A stretch of DNA of 46,434 nt from Dolichospermum planctonicum (GCF_005402965.1 NZ_BJCF01000038.1:1-46434); one strand, 5' to 3'; counted from the stretch's first letter, positions 7,139 to 15,461 are shown. Program-made: numbers and translations. Notes: a model not told the origin generated them from the letters alone.

Positions 7139-8134
7139 ATGGATTTGCGTCAGCACCTTGAAGAAAAATTAAAAAAAGATTTTCAACTTCTTAAAGACTA
7201 TGAAGATCGGAAACGTAATGAAAATGATCCAGGACTTCGTAATAGGTGGGAGACTAACATTCAGTTAATCAAACAAGAAATCAAAAAACGTCAAGAAGAA
7301 TTACAACAAGAATTAAATAAATCACCTGAACCTTCTCCAAATTCATCCTTAAATCAATCTTTTAGCCAAGATTTGGGTTTTGGTGTAAAATTAGAGATGG
7401 TTTATATTCCTGGTGGGACATTTTTCATGGGCGCACCAAAAACAGAGGAAGAGAGTTTAGATACAGAACGTCCCCAACACTATGTAACGGTGAAGCCCTT
7501 CTACATGGGGAAATACACTATTACTCAAGAACAATGGGAAAAAGTCGTTTATTCCTGTCCTCCAGTTGCCAGAGAATTAAATTCTCGTCCTGCTTACTGC
7601 CAAGGTGATAAACTACCTGTAGAACAAGTATCTTGGAACGATGCGGTTGAGTTTTGTGCTAGACTATCTCAGAAGACAGGACAAAAATACCGTTTACCCA
7701 GTGAAGCTGAATGGGAATATGCCTGTCGTGCAGGTTCTGCAAAACCTTTTGCTTTTGGTGACACAATCACCACAGATGTGGTAAACTATCATGGTAACTT
7801 CACCTATGGTAATGCCTCCAAGGGAGAATATCGAGCAAGAACAACTCCAGTAGAAACCTTTCAGCCCAACGCCTTTGGTTTATATGATATGCACGGCAAT
7901 GTCTGGGAATGGTGCGCTGATACTTGGCATGGTAACTATGATGGTGCGCCTAATGATGGAAGTGCATGGATAAGCGAAACTAATCAAATCTTTAAGGTGC
8001 TGCGGGGCGGGTCTTGGATCAACCTTCCTCATTACTGCCGTTGTGCGTCTCGCAACTACGGCAGTAGGGGCGTGCGCGACGACCTCTACTACGTTATTGG
8101 TTTTCGTATTGTCTGCGTTGTTGAGAGAAATTAG
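7139..8134 (+). CDS. FGE/SUMF1-fold protein with coiled-coil N-terminus; candidate DGR target
   Basis: This is a 331-residue protein. Residues 1-61 are charged and helical, probably a coiled coil, with ERKRNENDPGLRNRWE-like spacing that resembles short adaptor modules of cyanobacterial signalling proteins (inference). Residues about 80-327 form the formylglycine-generating-enzyme (C-type-lectin-like) fold: MVYIPGGTFFMG, PVEQVSWNDAVEFCARLS, YRLPSEAEWEYACRAG, NAFGLYDMHGNVWEWCAD and VLRGGSW...IGFRIVCV. This fold is the usual scaffold of proteins diversified by DGRs. Residues 294-319 carry an unusual mix of I, L, H, Y, C, G, V and D where relatives typically show Asn-rich or Ser-rich loops, and their codons nearly all end in C or T. 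True sulfatase maturation is unlikely; ligand binding is the better guess. It is followed by a hairpin terminator. Confidence 0.9.
   Translation: MDLRQHLEEKLKKDFQLLKDYEDRKRNENDPGLRNRWETNIQLIKQEIKKRQEELQQELNKSPEPSPNSSLNQSFSQDLGFGVKLEMVYIPGGTFFMGAPKTEEESLDTERPQHYVTVKPFYMGKYTITQEQWEKVVYSCPPVARELNSRPAYCQGDKLPVEQVSWNDAVEFCARLSQKTGQKYRLPSEAEWEYACRAGSAKPFAFGDTITTDVVNYHGNFTYGNASKGEYRARTTPVETFQPNAFGLYDMHGNVWEWCADTWHGNYDGAPNDGSAWISETNQIFKVLRGGSWINLPHYCRCASRNYGSRGVRDDLYYVIGFRIVCVVERN
7997..8120 (+). other. Candidate DGR variable region (VR)
   Basis: This stretch codes for VLRGGSW, 26 variable codons (8018-8095), then IGFRIVCV. Of those 26 codons, 23 end in C or T (ATC, AAC, CTT, CAT, TAC, TGT, GGC, GAC, CTC, TAC, GTT and others), as expected if a template rich in AAC/AAT codons had its adenines replaced at codon positions 1 and 2. 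The segment is clearly richer in G+C than the rest of the gene, and it sits at the extreme C-terminus, the standard VR position in FGE-fold DGR targets. The template repeat and reverse transcriptase are not in this window, so they would act from elsewhere. Confidence 0.7.
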
Positions 8135-8162
8135 TAGCCCTTTATACTCCTGCTCTTTTGCC

Positions 8163-8219
8163 CTCTGCTCTTTTCTTCTTTACCCTTGCCAAGGGTAACG
8201 GAGTAGAGCGATCTTTTTT
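8163..8219 (+). terminator. Compound hairpin followed by T-run after the FGE-fold gene
   Basis: TTACCCTT (8180-8187) pairs with AAGGGTAA (8191-8198) over a 3-base loop. An outer stem CTCTGCTC (8163-8170) pairs with GAGTAGAG (8201-8208) with one G-T wobble. A run of seven T begins about six bases later. This reads as an intrinsic terminator. Some DGR variable regions also need a downstream hairpin, so a second role is possible. Confidence 0.65.
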
Positions 8220-8317
8220 TATTTTGTGACTTTTGAGAAATTCGAGCTATTTAATTTGACAGAAACTTTCATATCCTTGGTTTCAGCTATAATAACATAG
8301 AAATCTGAAGCTGTCAA

Positions 8318-8346
8318 CTCGTTCCCAGACTCCATCTGGGAACGAG
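8318..8346. repeat. Perfect 12-bp palindrome, likely bidirectional terminator
   Basis: CTCGTTCCCAGA (8318-8329) and TCTGGGAACGAG (8335-8346) form a perfect hairpin with a five-base loop. It sits between the convergent FGE-fold gene and SDR gene, three bases from the SDR stop. Palindromes of this GTTCCCAG type are dispersed widely in cyanobacterial genomes. Confidence 0.7.
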
Positions 8347-8348
8347 AG

Positions 8349-9110
8349 TTACACTTGACGATTTACTAAAGTAGCGCTGGCTTGGTCAACGGGCATCAGT
8401 AAGACCTCACTAATATTAACATGACTTGGCCTAGTGGCACAGAAAAAGATCACATCAGCCACATCATCAGGAGTTAGGGGTTTAAGGCCTTGATACACCT
8501 TTTTAGCCCGTTCTGTGTCACCATGAAAACGCACTTGACTAAATTCTGTTTCTACCATACCAGGGTCTACAGAAGTTACTCGCACAGGAGTTCCTAAAAG
8601 GTCTTGTTTTAAGCCTTCAGAAATGGCTTTAACCGCTGCTTTTGTCCCACAATAGACATTACCACCAGGATAGGTTTGATGTCCGGCTATAGAACCGATA
8701 TTGATAACATGACCAAAATTCCGTTCCACCATTCCTGGGACTATGTAGCGGGTCAGGTAAAGCAAACCTTTGATATTAGTATCAATCATTTCTTCCCAGT
8801 CTTGAAAGTCACCTTGATGTAATTTGTCTAAACCGCGACTTAAACCAGCATTATTAATCAAAATATCAATATTTGACCAGGAAGGGGGTAAATTATTAAT
8901 AACTGATTCTACCGCCAAGCGATCGCACACATCAAGTGCTAATAAATGGATTTTATCAGATGGGATATCCAATGAATCAGCTAATTGCTGTAACCGTTCC
9001 CACCGTCGTGCCGCTAAAATCAGTTTTGCACCAGCATGAGCAAAAACTCTGGCACAAGCAGCACCTATACCGCTACTTGCACCAGTAATCAAAACAATGT
9101 GGTTTTCCAT
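8349..9110 (-). CDS. Short-chain dehydrogenase/reductase, YdfG-like
   Basis: This is a 253-residue classical SDR. The Rossmann glycine motif is TGASSGIG (9-16), followed by LAARRWERL, which favours NADP(H). NNAG is at 86-89, Ser140, and the catalytic Tyr153-x3-Lys157 (YCGTK). The region PVRVTSVDPGMVETEFSQVRFHGD resembles the YdfG/3-hydroxy acid dehydrogenase branch, which oxidises L-allo-threonine and related hydroxy acids in E. coli. The substrate here is not certain. It is soluble and cytosolic. Transcription converges on the FGE-fold gene. A heptamer array lies directly upstream. Confidence 0.92.
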   Translation of the reverse strand: MENHIVLITGASSGIGAACARVFAHAGAKLILAARRWERLQQLADSLDIPSDKIHLLALDVCDRLAVESVINNLPPSWSNIDILINNAGLSRGLDKLHQGDFQDWEEMIDTNIKGLLYLTRYIVPGMVERNFGHVINIGSIAGHQTYPGGNVYCGTKAAVKAISEGLKQDLLGTPVRVTSVDPGMVETEFSQVRFHGDTERAKKVYQGLKPLTPDDVADVIFFCATRPSHVNISEVLLMPVDQASATLVNRQV

Positions 9111-9111
9111 G

Positions 9112-9283
9112 GATTAGTAATTAGTAATTAGTAATTGGGTATTTTTTTTATTCCCTATTCCCTATTCCCTATTCCCTATTCCCTATTCCCTATTCCCTAT
9201 TCCCTATTCTCTATTCCCTATTCCCTATTCCCTATTCTCTCTTAACTGTCACCTGTCACCTGTCACCTATCACCTGTCACCTA
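9112..9283. repeat. Three different heptamer arrays in one spacer
   Basis: Three 7-base repeat families lie side by side. TTAGTAA occurs about three times (9112-9137). TTCCCTA occurs about 13 times with two TTCTCTA variants (9151-9240). TGTCACC occurs about five times with one TATCACC variant (9247-9283). The last array runs into the stop-codon end of the next gene. Confidence 0.93.
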
Positions 9284-10093
9284 CTTTTTAACTACTTGTA
9301 ACCGTTGAGTAATAATAGTCATATTTTCACCTCTGCGAATAACAGCGGAAATCCACTGAGTACCAGGAGTAGAGGGTGCGCGTCCGATTTTGAAAAGTCC
9401 TCCAACATTGAGAAATTGTAAATTTGCAATTGTGGGTTTGAGAAATTTATTGGCTTGAATAGGTTCTTCTATAGCTGTTCCCAGTAGAAAATCCTCACCT
9501 AATGGTTCTTGAACAATGGCATCAAAACTATATTTTTCACCAACTTTTACCCGTTGTGGTAATTTAATTTCTACTTGGGGTGGTTTACTCCCAGCGGTTA
9601 GTTGAGTCCGTTCTGACAAAATATCTTGATGAACAATTTTTAAACCTGTGACTTTTTGACGTGATTTAATTGTTGACTGGAGGGTCAAATTATTATTACC
9701 AGATGCAGGTAAACCGCTAATGTTGGTAACAGTTTCCGCAATAATTGTATTACCTTGAGATTTCCAAGATTCTAGCTTTGTAGTATAACGTAATTGAGGA
9801 TATCGCTTCCACAGTCCCGTTAAGGCTTGTTCCATGCCTTTACGGTTTAAACCGTCACTATGAGTAAATGTAGGGCTGTAAAATTGCATCACAGCTTTAA
9901 CATTACCTTGATTAGCAGCAGTATCAATCTGTGTTAAGAGCTTAGTGAGTGTAGAAGGTGCATTCTCCGGTTGACTTGCTTGCGCCAATTGCCCAAGACC
10001 AGATAAACCAATTGCTAGTAAACTGGAAAGGAGGGCAAACCCTAAGGGTAATGTTTTGTTACGTTTCATTAATAAAGGGATAATTTTAGTCAT
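9281..10093 (-). CDS. Exported protein with NTF2/SnoaL-like domain
   Basis: This is a 270-residue protein. A basic start and hydrophobic stretch (LPLGFALLSSLLAIGLSGLGQ) ending at AQAS form a signal peptide, so it is periplasmic or thylakoid-lumenal. Residues about 45-160 look like an NTF2/SnoaL fold: LLTQIDTAANQGNVKAVMQFYSP, HSDGLNRKGMEQAL and WKRYPQLRYTTKLESW. The C-terminal part has a β-rich KVGEKYSFDAIVQEPLGEDFLLGT region that appears conserved in cyanobacteria. A second ATG at 10069 (MKRNKTLP) is an equally possible start; neither has a clear ribosome site. It is divergent from murG. Function is unknown. Confidence 0.75.
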   Translation of the reverse strand: MTKIIPLLMKRNKTLPLGFALLSSLLAIGLSGLGQLAQASQPENAPSTLTKLLTQIDTAANQGNVKAVMQFYSPTFTHSDGLNRKGMEQALTGLWKRYPQLRYTTKLESWKSQGNTIIAETVTNISGLPASGNNNLTLQSTIKSRQKVTGLKIVHQDILSERTQLTAGSKPPQVEIKLPQRVKVGEKYSFDAIVQEPLGEDFLLGTAIEEPIQANKFLKPTIANLQFLNVGGLFKIGRAPSTPGTQWISAVIRRGENMTIITQRLQVVKK

Positions 10094-10179
10094 AAGTAAG
10101 ATTTTACTGATTTGATGATCTAAAGATAAGGAATTTGTTTTATCTTAATGAAGCTGGGCGATAAATGGTATAGTCAGGA

Positions 10180-11262
10180 ATGGTAAATGCAGCAATTAAA
10201 TTACTTATAGCAGCTAGTGGGACAGGTGGACACTTGTTTCCCGCGATCGCATTGGCAGAAAAACTGCCAGAATACGATATTGAATGGTTAGGTGTACCAA
10301 ACCGCCTAGAAACTCAGTTAGTTCCAGAGACCTATCCTTTAAATACCATCTCTGTTGAGGGTTTTCAGCAGGGTTTGAGTCTTCGTTCTCTTCGCACTTT
10401 TGTTAAACTCATTGGTGCAATTTTGAAAGTCAGACGCATTCTTAAACAGGGAAAATTCCACGGAGTTTTCACTACAGGTGGTTATATTGCAGGTCCTGCG
10501 GTAATTGCAGCCCGTTCTTTGGGTTTACCCGTGGTTTTTCATGAGTCTAACGCTTTACCGGGAAAAGTTACCCGCTTTTTTGGTCCTTGGTGTAATGCAG
10601 TGGCCATAGGTTTTGATGTTACGGCTCAATACTTACCTCGATCTAAAACTTTTTCTGTGGGTACTCCGGTCCGTTCTCAATTTTTGCACGAGGGAGGTAA
10701 TAATAAGTTAGATTTATCTGTTCCCGATGGTGTTCCCTTAATTGTGGTATTTGGTGGTAGTCAGGGGGCTGTAGCTGTAAATAAATTGGTACGTCAGTCT
10801 GCGGAGGCTTGGTTTCAAGCCGGTGCTTATATAGTCCATTTAACAGGTGATCATGATCCTGATATTAACAGTCTACAACATCCTCAATATATCGCTTTGC
10901 CTTTTTATAACAATATGGCGGCTTTGTTGCGAAGGGCTAATTTAGCTATTAGTCGTTCTGGTGCGGGTAGCTTGACAGAATTGGCGGTTTGTGGTACGCC
11001 AGCAATTTTAATTCCCTATCCCTTTGCAGCAGAAGATCATCAATCTTATAATGCAGAAGTGTTTACTAAAGCTGGCGCTGCGTTGTCGTTTAAACAGTCT
11101 GATTTGACACAGGAAATATTCACAACTCAGGTTTTAAATTTGTTGCAATATCCAGAAAAATTGGCGAAAATGGGGAAAAATGCCAAAGCAATCTCTGTTC
11201 CTGATAGTGCGGATAAATTGGCAACTTTAGTGCGAAAAGTAATGGAAGCAGGACTTACGTAA
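10180..11262 (+). CDS. murG: UDP-GlcNAc:lipid I GlcNAc transferase MurG
   Basis: MurG adds GlcNAc to undecaprenyl-PP-MurNAc-pentapeptide, making lipid II on the inner face of the plasma membrane. It is 360 residues, normal length. Family motifs are present: ASGTGGHLFPAIALAEKL near the N-terminus, FTTGGYIAGP, VVFHESNALPGK, VFGGSQGAVAVNKLV, and the UDP-GlcNAc site ISRSGAGSLTELAVCGTPAILIPYPFAAEDHQ. The start ATG at 10180 gives the typical short lead-in before the first strand. It is isolated from other mur genes, as usual in cyanobacteria. A HIP1 site lies inside the first glycine-rich motif region. Confidence 0.97.
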   Translation: MVNAAIKLLIAASGTGGHLFPAIALAEKLPEYDIEWLGVPNRLETQLVPETYPLNTISVEGFQQGLSLRSLRTFVKLIGAILKVRRILKQGKFHGVFTTGGYIAGPAVIAARSLGLPVVFHESNALPGKVTRFFGPWCNAVAIGFDVTAQYLPRSKTFSVGTPVRSQFLHEGGNNKLDLSVPDGVPLIVVFGGSQGAVAVNKLVRQSAEAWFQAGAYIVHLTGDHDPDINSLQHPQYIALPFYNNMAALLRRANLAISRSGAGSLTELAVCGTPAILIPYPFAAEDHQSYNAEVFTKAGAALSFKQSDLTQEIFTTQVLNLLQYPEKLAKMGKNAKAISVPDSADKLATLVRKVMEAGLT

Positions 11263-11314
11263 CTTACAAAAAAGCACAAAGAATAAGAGTTTGAGAAATT
11301 AAATTCTCTGCTAT

Positions 11315-11932
11315 ATGACTAAACAAAAAATACTTCAAGAAGGACAATCTTACACATTTCGCTCTTATTTTGAATTACCTTACGATATAGAGGAAATTCT
11401 CTCTGAGTTAGGTTACTCATTTATTAAAAAAGCCATTACTCTACCTAAAACCTCCAATCCTTTAAAGAACATTGCAGAACTTAAAGATAAAATCACCTCT
11501 TTCTTACCATTAGTTAGTTTGAATAATGAAACTGCTAGACGAGAAACTCTAGTTTCACCCCTTTTATTGGAGGTTATCACTTGTTGTCAATGTCAGCTAA
11601 AAATTGAGTATACAGTTAATGTGAATAATTGGTTAAAAGTAAATCTAGATTATTTGTTGCGTTCTCAGCAAAGCTTGTTAGTTATTGAAGCCAAAAATGA
11701 TGATTTAACTAGAGGATTTACTCAACTCGCAGTAGAGTTAATTGCTTTATCGGAAATTGAAGAAAATAAATCTGTGTTTTATGGTGCTGTTACCACTGGA
11801 GAAATTTGGCGCTTTGGTAAATTAGATCGTCAACAACAACAAATTACCCAAGATATGACTCTTTTGAGAATCCCTGATGATATTGAAGAAATCGGTCATA
11901 TTTTAGTTGGTATTTTGGAAATGAAAGATTAA
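11315..11932 (+). CDS. Hypothetical protein with PD-(D/E)XK nuclease-like core
   Basis: This is a 205-residue soluble protein. The middle contains a nuclease-fold signature: LDYLLR (Asp), a short strand, then LLVIEAKNDD (E-x-K), and a helix with GFTQLAVELIAL. The following FYGAVTTGEIWRFGKLD resembles the recognition-strand region of type I restriction HsdR N-termini and related cyanobacterial proteins. It has no methylase or helicase neighbour, so it is not a restriction system by itself. It follows murG by 52 bases on the same strand. The nuclease assignment comes from motif reading only. Confidence 0.65.
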   Translation: MTKQKILQEGQSYTFRSYFELPYDIEEILSELGYSFIKKAITLPKTSNPLKNIAELKDKITSFLPLVSLNNETARRETLVSPLLLEVITCCQCQLKIEYTVNVNNWLKVNLDYLLRSQQSLLVIEAKNDDLTRGFTQLAVELIALSEIEENKSVFYGAVTTGEIWRFGKLDRQQQQITQDMTLLRIPDDIEEIGHILVGILEMKD

Positions 11933-11975
11933 TTATATTTCGCGCAAAGGCGCAAAGTTTGAGATTTAAAATCTT

Positions 11976-12129
11976 TTCCCTGTTCCCTGTTCCCTGTTCC
12001 CTGTTACCTGTTACCTGTTACCTGTTACCTGTTCCCTGTTCCCTGTTCCCTGTTACCTGTTCCCTGTTACCTGTTCCCTGTTCCCTGTTACCTGTTACCT
12101 GTTCCCTGTTACCTGTTCCCTGTTCCCTG
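11976..12129. repeat. Array of 22 heptamers, two alternating variants
   Basis: Exactly 22 consecutive 7-base units fill 154 bases. Thirteen are TTCCCTG and nine are TTACCTG, differing only at the third base. Reading the third base as C or A gives CCCCAAAACCCACACCAACACC. The lack of simple periodicity suggests repeated slippage and point exchange. It lies downstream of the nuclease-fold gene. Confidence 0.96.
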
Positions 12130-12396
12130 TTATAATATCTCTCAGACTTGCAACAATCATTTACAATGATTGCAAAGATAAGTAACACTCTCACAAATTC
12201 ACAATCCGAGCCATGGTGTACTGATGTCTATATTTACGTCTAAGCAAGAAATGGCTGAATTTTGTAGCGATAGTGTGACTTTTTACCATTAGAGACGGAT
12301 ACAAAAAGTGTTTTCTAGGGATGAAAAATAACCTGTTGCAAGATACTGAAACCTGCTCTAATCAGTTTCTGATATTCCAAATGTGACTAAGCTGAT
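12130..12396. other. Spacer upstream of DUF502 gene with small hairpin
   Basis: CAATCATT (12154-12161) pairs with AATGATTG (12165-12172) over a three-base loop just after the heptamer array. The rest must contain the promoter of the DUF502-nusB-ftsY group, but no strong -35/-10 pair stands out and no gene is visible. Confidence 0.4.
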
Positions 12397-13134
12397 ATGG
12401 AAAATAATCACAACAGTTTAACGAAGCTAAACAAGGAGAACCAGAGTTTGGTAGTGGAACGCTTAAAACAAGACCTGAAAAATGACCTAATTGCTGGTTT
12501 GTTGGTGTTAATTCCCCTAGCAACTACCATTTGGTTAACAATTACCATAGCCACCTGGGTAATTAACTTTCTTACCCAAATTCCCAAACAACTTAATCCT
12601 TTTGACGGTTTAAACCCAATCCTGGTAAATATACTTAATTTATTCGTCGGATTAGCTGTACCACTATTAAGTATTCTCGTCATTGGCTTAATGGCTAGAA
12701 ACATTGCTGGAAGGTGGTTATTAGATCTAGGTGAACGGTTATTACACGCGATTCCTTTAGCCGGTCAGGTATATAAAACCCTCAAACAACTATTAGAAAC
12801 ACTTCTAAAGGATTCCCATGGTAAATTTCGCCGTGTAGTATTAGTAGAATATCCTCGTCGGGGAATTTGGGCGATTGGTTTTGTGACAGGAATAATTAGC
12901 CATGAAATCCAAAATCATATCTCTCGTCCTGTAATCAGTATATTTATTCCCACTACCCCCAACCCAACAACAGGCTGGTATGCAATAGTCCCAGAAGAAG
13001 AGGTAATTAATCTTTCTATATCCGTTGAAGATGCTTTTAAAATAATTGTATCTGGTGGTATAGTCGCTCCTAATATGGAAACATCTGATCTGACAATGCT
13101 GGCAACAGTATTACCTCTAGAAATAAGACAATAG
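12397..13134 (+). CDS. DUF502 family membrane protein
   Basis: This is a 245-residue member of the DUF502 family, found across cyanobacteria and in plants, with no settled biochemical role. Two hydrophobic segments are clear: LIAGLLVLIPLATTIWLTIT at about 31-55, and LVNILNLFVGLAVPLLSILVIGLMA at about 75-100. The conserved soluble part follows: RVVLVEYPRRGIWAIGFVTG, FIPTTPNPTTGWYAIVPEEE and MKI-like VEDAFKIIVSGGIVAP. It precedes nusB and ftsY on the same strand, a gene order I recall from other cyanobacteria. The start ATG is well placed before a charged N-terminus. Confidence 0.9.
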   Translation: MENNHNSLTKLNKENQSLVVERLKQDLKNDLIAGLLVLIPLATTIWLTITIATWVINFLTQIPKQLNPFDGLNPILVNILNLFVGLAVPLLSILVIGLMARNIAGRWLLDLGERLLHAIPLAGQVYKTLKQLLETLLKDSHGKFRRVVLVEYPRRGIWAIGFVTGIISHEIQNHISRPVISIFIPTTPNPTTGWYAIVPEEEVINLSISVEDAFKIIVSGGIVAPNMETSDLTMLATVLPLEIRQ

Positions 13135-13250
13135 CGAAAATACCAGCAGCAAAAATTGAACTTGATGCAAATCTGGCAAAGTGATCCGAAAATAGATAAG
13201 CTAATTGTTTGTCTGTGCCAAAATTCACATATTTTTATCATCCCAACTGT

Positions 13251-13892
13251 ATGCAACGTCGTAAACCCCAGCAAATAGCGCGTGAATTGGCACTGCTAAG
13301 TCTCAGTCAGTTACCAATAAACCCCAAAAAACTAGAAGCCCTATCAGACGAACAATTAGTCTCTAAGCTAGTCTTAGGGGCAGTACGCACCCTCACATTA
13401 GAAGTACAGGACACATTGAATAATGCCGCAGGAGAACTGCAACGGAGTAATGAGCGTCTATTGACTAGTGAAACTAGAGCCGCTGACTTGAATACGGCTA
13501 GAACTATGCTAAAGGAGGCAATTTCCTATACCCAAACCGCTATTAATCAATTAGGTACATCTGTTGATTTTCCTGAATTGATTCAATTAGCTAATCAAGA
13601 TAAAGAAGTTCGTAATTATGCCAAAGCAATAATTATTACCGTAAATGAAAATCGTCAGGCTATTGAAGAACTTATTTCTAATGCTTTAGTAGATTGGCAA
13701 GTGACCCGTTTAGCCCAAATTGACAGAGATATTCTACAAATAGCTACCGCAGAAATAAAATTCATGAAAGTCCCTGATAGTATCGCTATTAATGAAGCTG
13801 TAGAATTAGCTAAACGTTATAGTGGAGAAGATGGTCACCGTTTTATTAATGGCGTTCTTCGTCGAGTCAGTGAACGGAAAAAAACTGCTTAA
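13251..13892 (+). CDS. nusB: Transcription antitermination factor NusB
   Basis: NusB works with NusE (S10) at boxA RNA to prevent premature termination, mainly in rRNA operons. The typical start [20 protein letters not shown] fits ATG 13251 (213 residues) better than the upstream TTG at 13209, which adds 14 residues of no family character. The cyanobacterial protein is longer than E. coli NusB because of an inserted helical region (about 55-110). The C-terminal core is clear: [26 protein letters not shown], then [30 protein letters not shown] sequence. It is 114 bases upstream of ftsY. Confidence 0.93.
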   Translation: MQRRKPQQIARELALLSLSQLPINPKKLEALSDEQLVSKLVLGAVRTLTLEVQDTLNNAAGELQRSNERLLTSETRAADLNTARTMLKEAISYTQTAINQLGTSVDFPELIQLANQDKEVRNYAKAIIITVNENRQAIEELISNALVDWQVTRLAQIDRDILQIATAEIKFMKVPDSIAINEAVELAKRYSGEDGHRFINGVLRRVSERKKTA

Positions 13893-14006
13893 ATTTGTCC
13901 TTAGTCAGTGATCATTGGTCAGTGCTAAGGCTTTTCTTTCTCTTTCTTCCTTGATTTCTAAGTCCTTCCATGGTTCCTAATTAAATTCTTATCTAAATCA
14001 ACTACA

Positions 14007-15461
14007 ATGGCTTTCAATTGGTTTAATCGTCCCCATCATCAATCCGCTGATACTCCCCAAACCCAAACAGAACCACCCGCAGTAGCAGCAACTCAATCAG
14101 AAACAACAGTACCAGATACGGAGGATTTGTTAGCTTTTGCTAAAGCTGCGTATAAAAATATTCAAGAAAAACAACAAATAGAAACAGTAACACCTGTAAC
14201 TGTTGCAGAAGATACTATTCCTGAAAAAATAGTAGCCACAGAGGAAGTAATTACACTAACTGAAAATGCAGTAGAAACTACCGAAGATATTGTTAACGAA
14301 TTACAACCAGAAGCAGCTAATTTATCTTTTTTAGAACGGGCTGCGGCAGAAAGACAAGCTAAACAAGAGAAATTGATTGCTAGTTCCATAGAAACCGAAA
14401 TTCCAGAAATACTGACAATAACCACGGAAACAGAGGTAACAATTCCCGAATTAGCATTTGATGATGGTTTTAGATGGTCAGCAGAGGTTTTAGCCGCCCA
14501 AGGGAGAAAAGCGGAAGATATTTCCATAGAAGAGATTACTTGGTTGAAAAAACTGCGTCAAGGTTTAGATAAAACCCGACGAAATATTATTAATCGCCTA
14601 AAATCAATTGTTGGTCAAGGACCGCTCAATCAAGATGCTGTAAATGAAATTGAATCATTACTTCTACAAGCTGATGTAGGTGTAGAAGCAACCGAATATA
14701 TTATTACTGCGCTGCAAAAAAAACTACTCACAGAAGTAACTCCACCAGAACAAGCAATAGCCTATCTTAAAGAAATTCTTAGGGATATGCTAGATGCACC
14801 CTTACAAAATCATGTAAAATCTAGGTTCGCGCCGGAAAAAGATACTCTCACGATTTGGTTAATTACTGGAGTTAATGGGGCGGGGAAAACTACAACCATT
14901 GGTAAAATTTCTCACCTAGCACAAAAATCCGGTTATAAGTGTTTAATTGGTGCGGCTGATACATTCCGGGCGGCTGCGGTGGAACAGGTTAAAGTTTGGG
15001 GGAATAGAAGCGGTGTAGAAGTTATCGCCAATCCAGGTAAAAACACTGATCCAGCAGCCGTGGTATTTGATGCGATCACCGCTGCTCAGGCTAGGGAAAC
15101 TGAACTATTATTAATAGATACCGCTGGAAGACTGCAAAATAAGAAAAATCTGATGGAGGAACTCAGTAAAATCCGCAAAATTATCACCAAGAAAGCTCCT
15201 AATACCCATGTTGAATCTCTTTTAGTTCTTGATGCTACTCTAGGACAAAATGGACTGCGACAAGCAGAAGTATTTTCCCAAGCAGCCCAACTCAGTGGCG
15301 TTGTTTTAACCAAATTAGACGGAACAGCTAGAGGAGGTGTCGCCCTGGCTGTTGTTCAGCAGTTAGGCTTACCTATTCGTTTTATTGGTGCTGGTGAAGG
15401 AATTGAAGATTTACGTCCTTTTTCTAGTTATGAATTTGTAGAAGCATTATTGAGCGGTTGA
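14007..15461 (+). CDS. ftsY: Signal recognition particle receptor FtsY
   Basis: FtsY is the SRP receptor GTPase that delivers ribosomes making membrane proteins to the translocon. The 484-residue protein has a long acidic A domain rich in Glu and Thr (about 1-175), then the N domain (LKKLRQGLDKTRRNIINRL onward) and the G domain. GTPase motifs: GVNGAGKTTTIGKIS (G1), DTFRAAAVEQ, LLIDTAGRLQNKKNLM (G3), VVLTKLDGTARGG (G4), and FIGAGEGIEDLRPF near the end. The A domain differs in length between cyanobacteria. It follows nusB. Confidence 0.97.
   Translation: MAFNWFNRPHHQSADTPQTQTEPPAVAATQSETTVPDTEDLLAFAKAAYKNIQEKQQIETVTPVTVAEDTIPEKIVATEEVITLTENAVETTEDIVNELQPEAANLSFLERAAAERQAKQEKLIASSIETEIPEILTITTETEVTIPELAFDDGFRWSAEVLAAQGRKAEDISIEEITWLKKLRQGLDKTRRNIINRLKSIVGQGPLNQDAVNEIESLLLQADVGVEATEYIITALQKKLLTEVTPPEQAIAYLKEILRDMLDAPLQNHVKSRFAPEKDTLTIWLITGVNGAGKTTTIGKISHLAQKSGYKCLIGAADTFRAAAVEQVKVWGNRSGVEVIANPGKNTDPAAVVFDAITAAQARETELLLIDTAGRLQNKKNLMEELSKIRKIITKKAPNTHVESLLVLDATLGQNGLRQAEVFSQAAQLSGVVLTKLDGTARGGVALAVVQQLGLPIRFIGAGEGIEDLRPFSSYEFVEALLSG

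Noticed and set aside
7139..8134. True sulfatase-maturing enzyme
   Set aside because: The FGE fold is clear, but the C-terminal region where the enzyme's active cysteines should lie is the variable region, and no sulfatase is nearby. A binding protein is more likely.
6856..12129. CRISPR-like arrays
   Set aside because: The repeats are contiguous 7-base units with no spacers, and no cas genes are present. They are STRR arrays.
13209..13250. Upstream TTG start for nusB
   Set aside because: It adds 14 residues without family resemblance; the ATG at 13251 gives the normal N-terminus.
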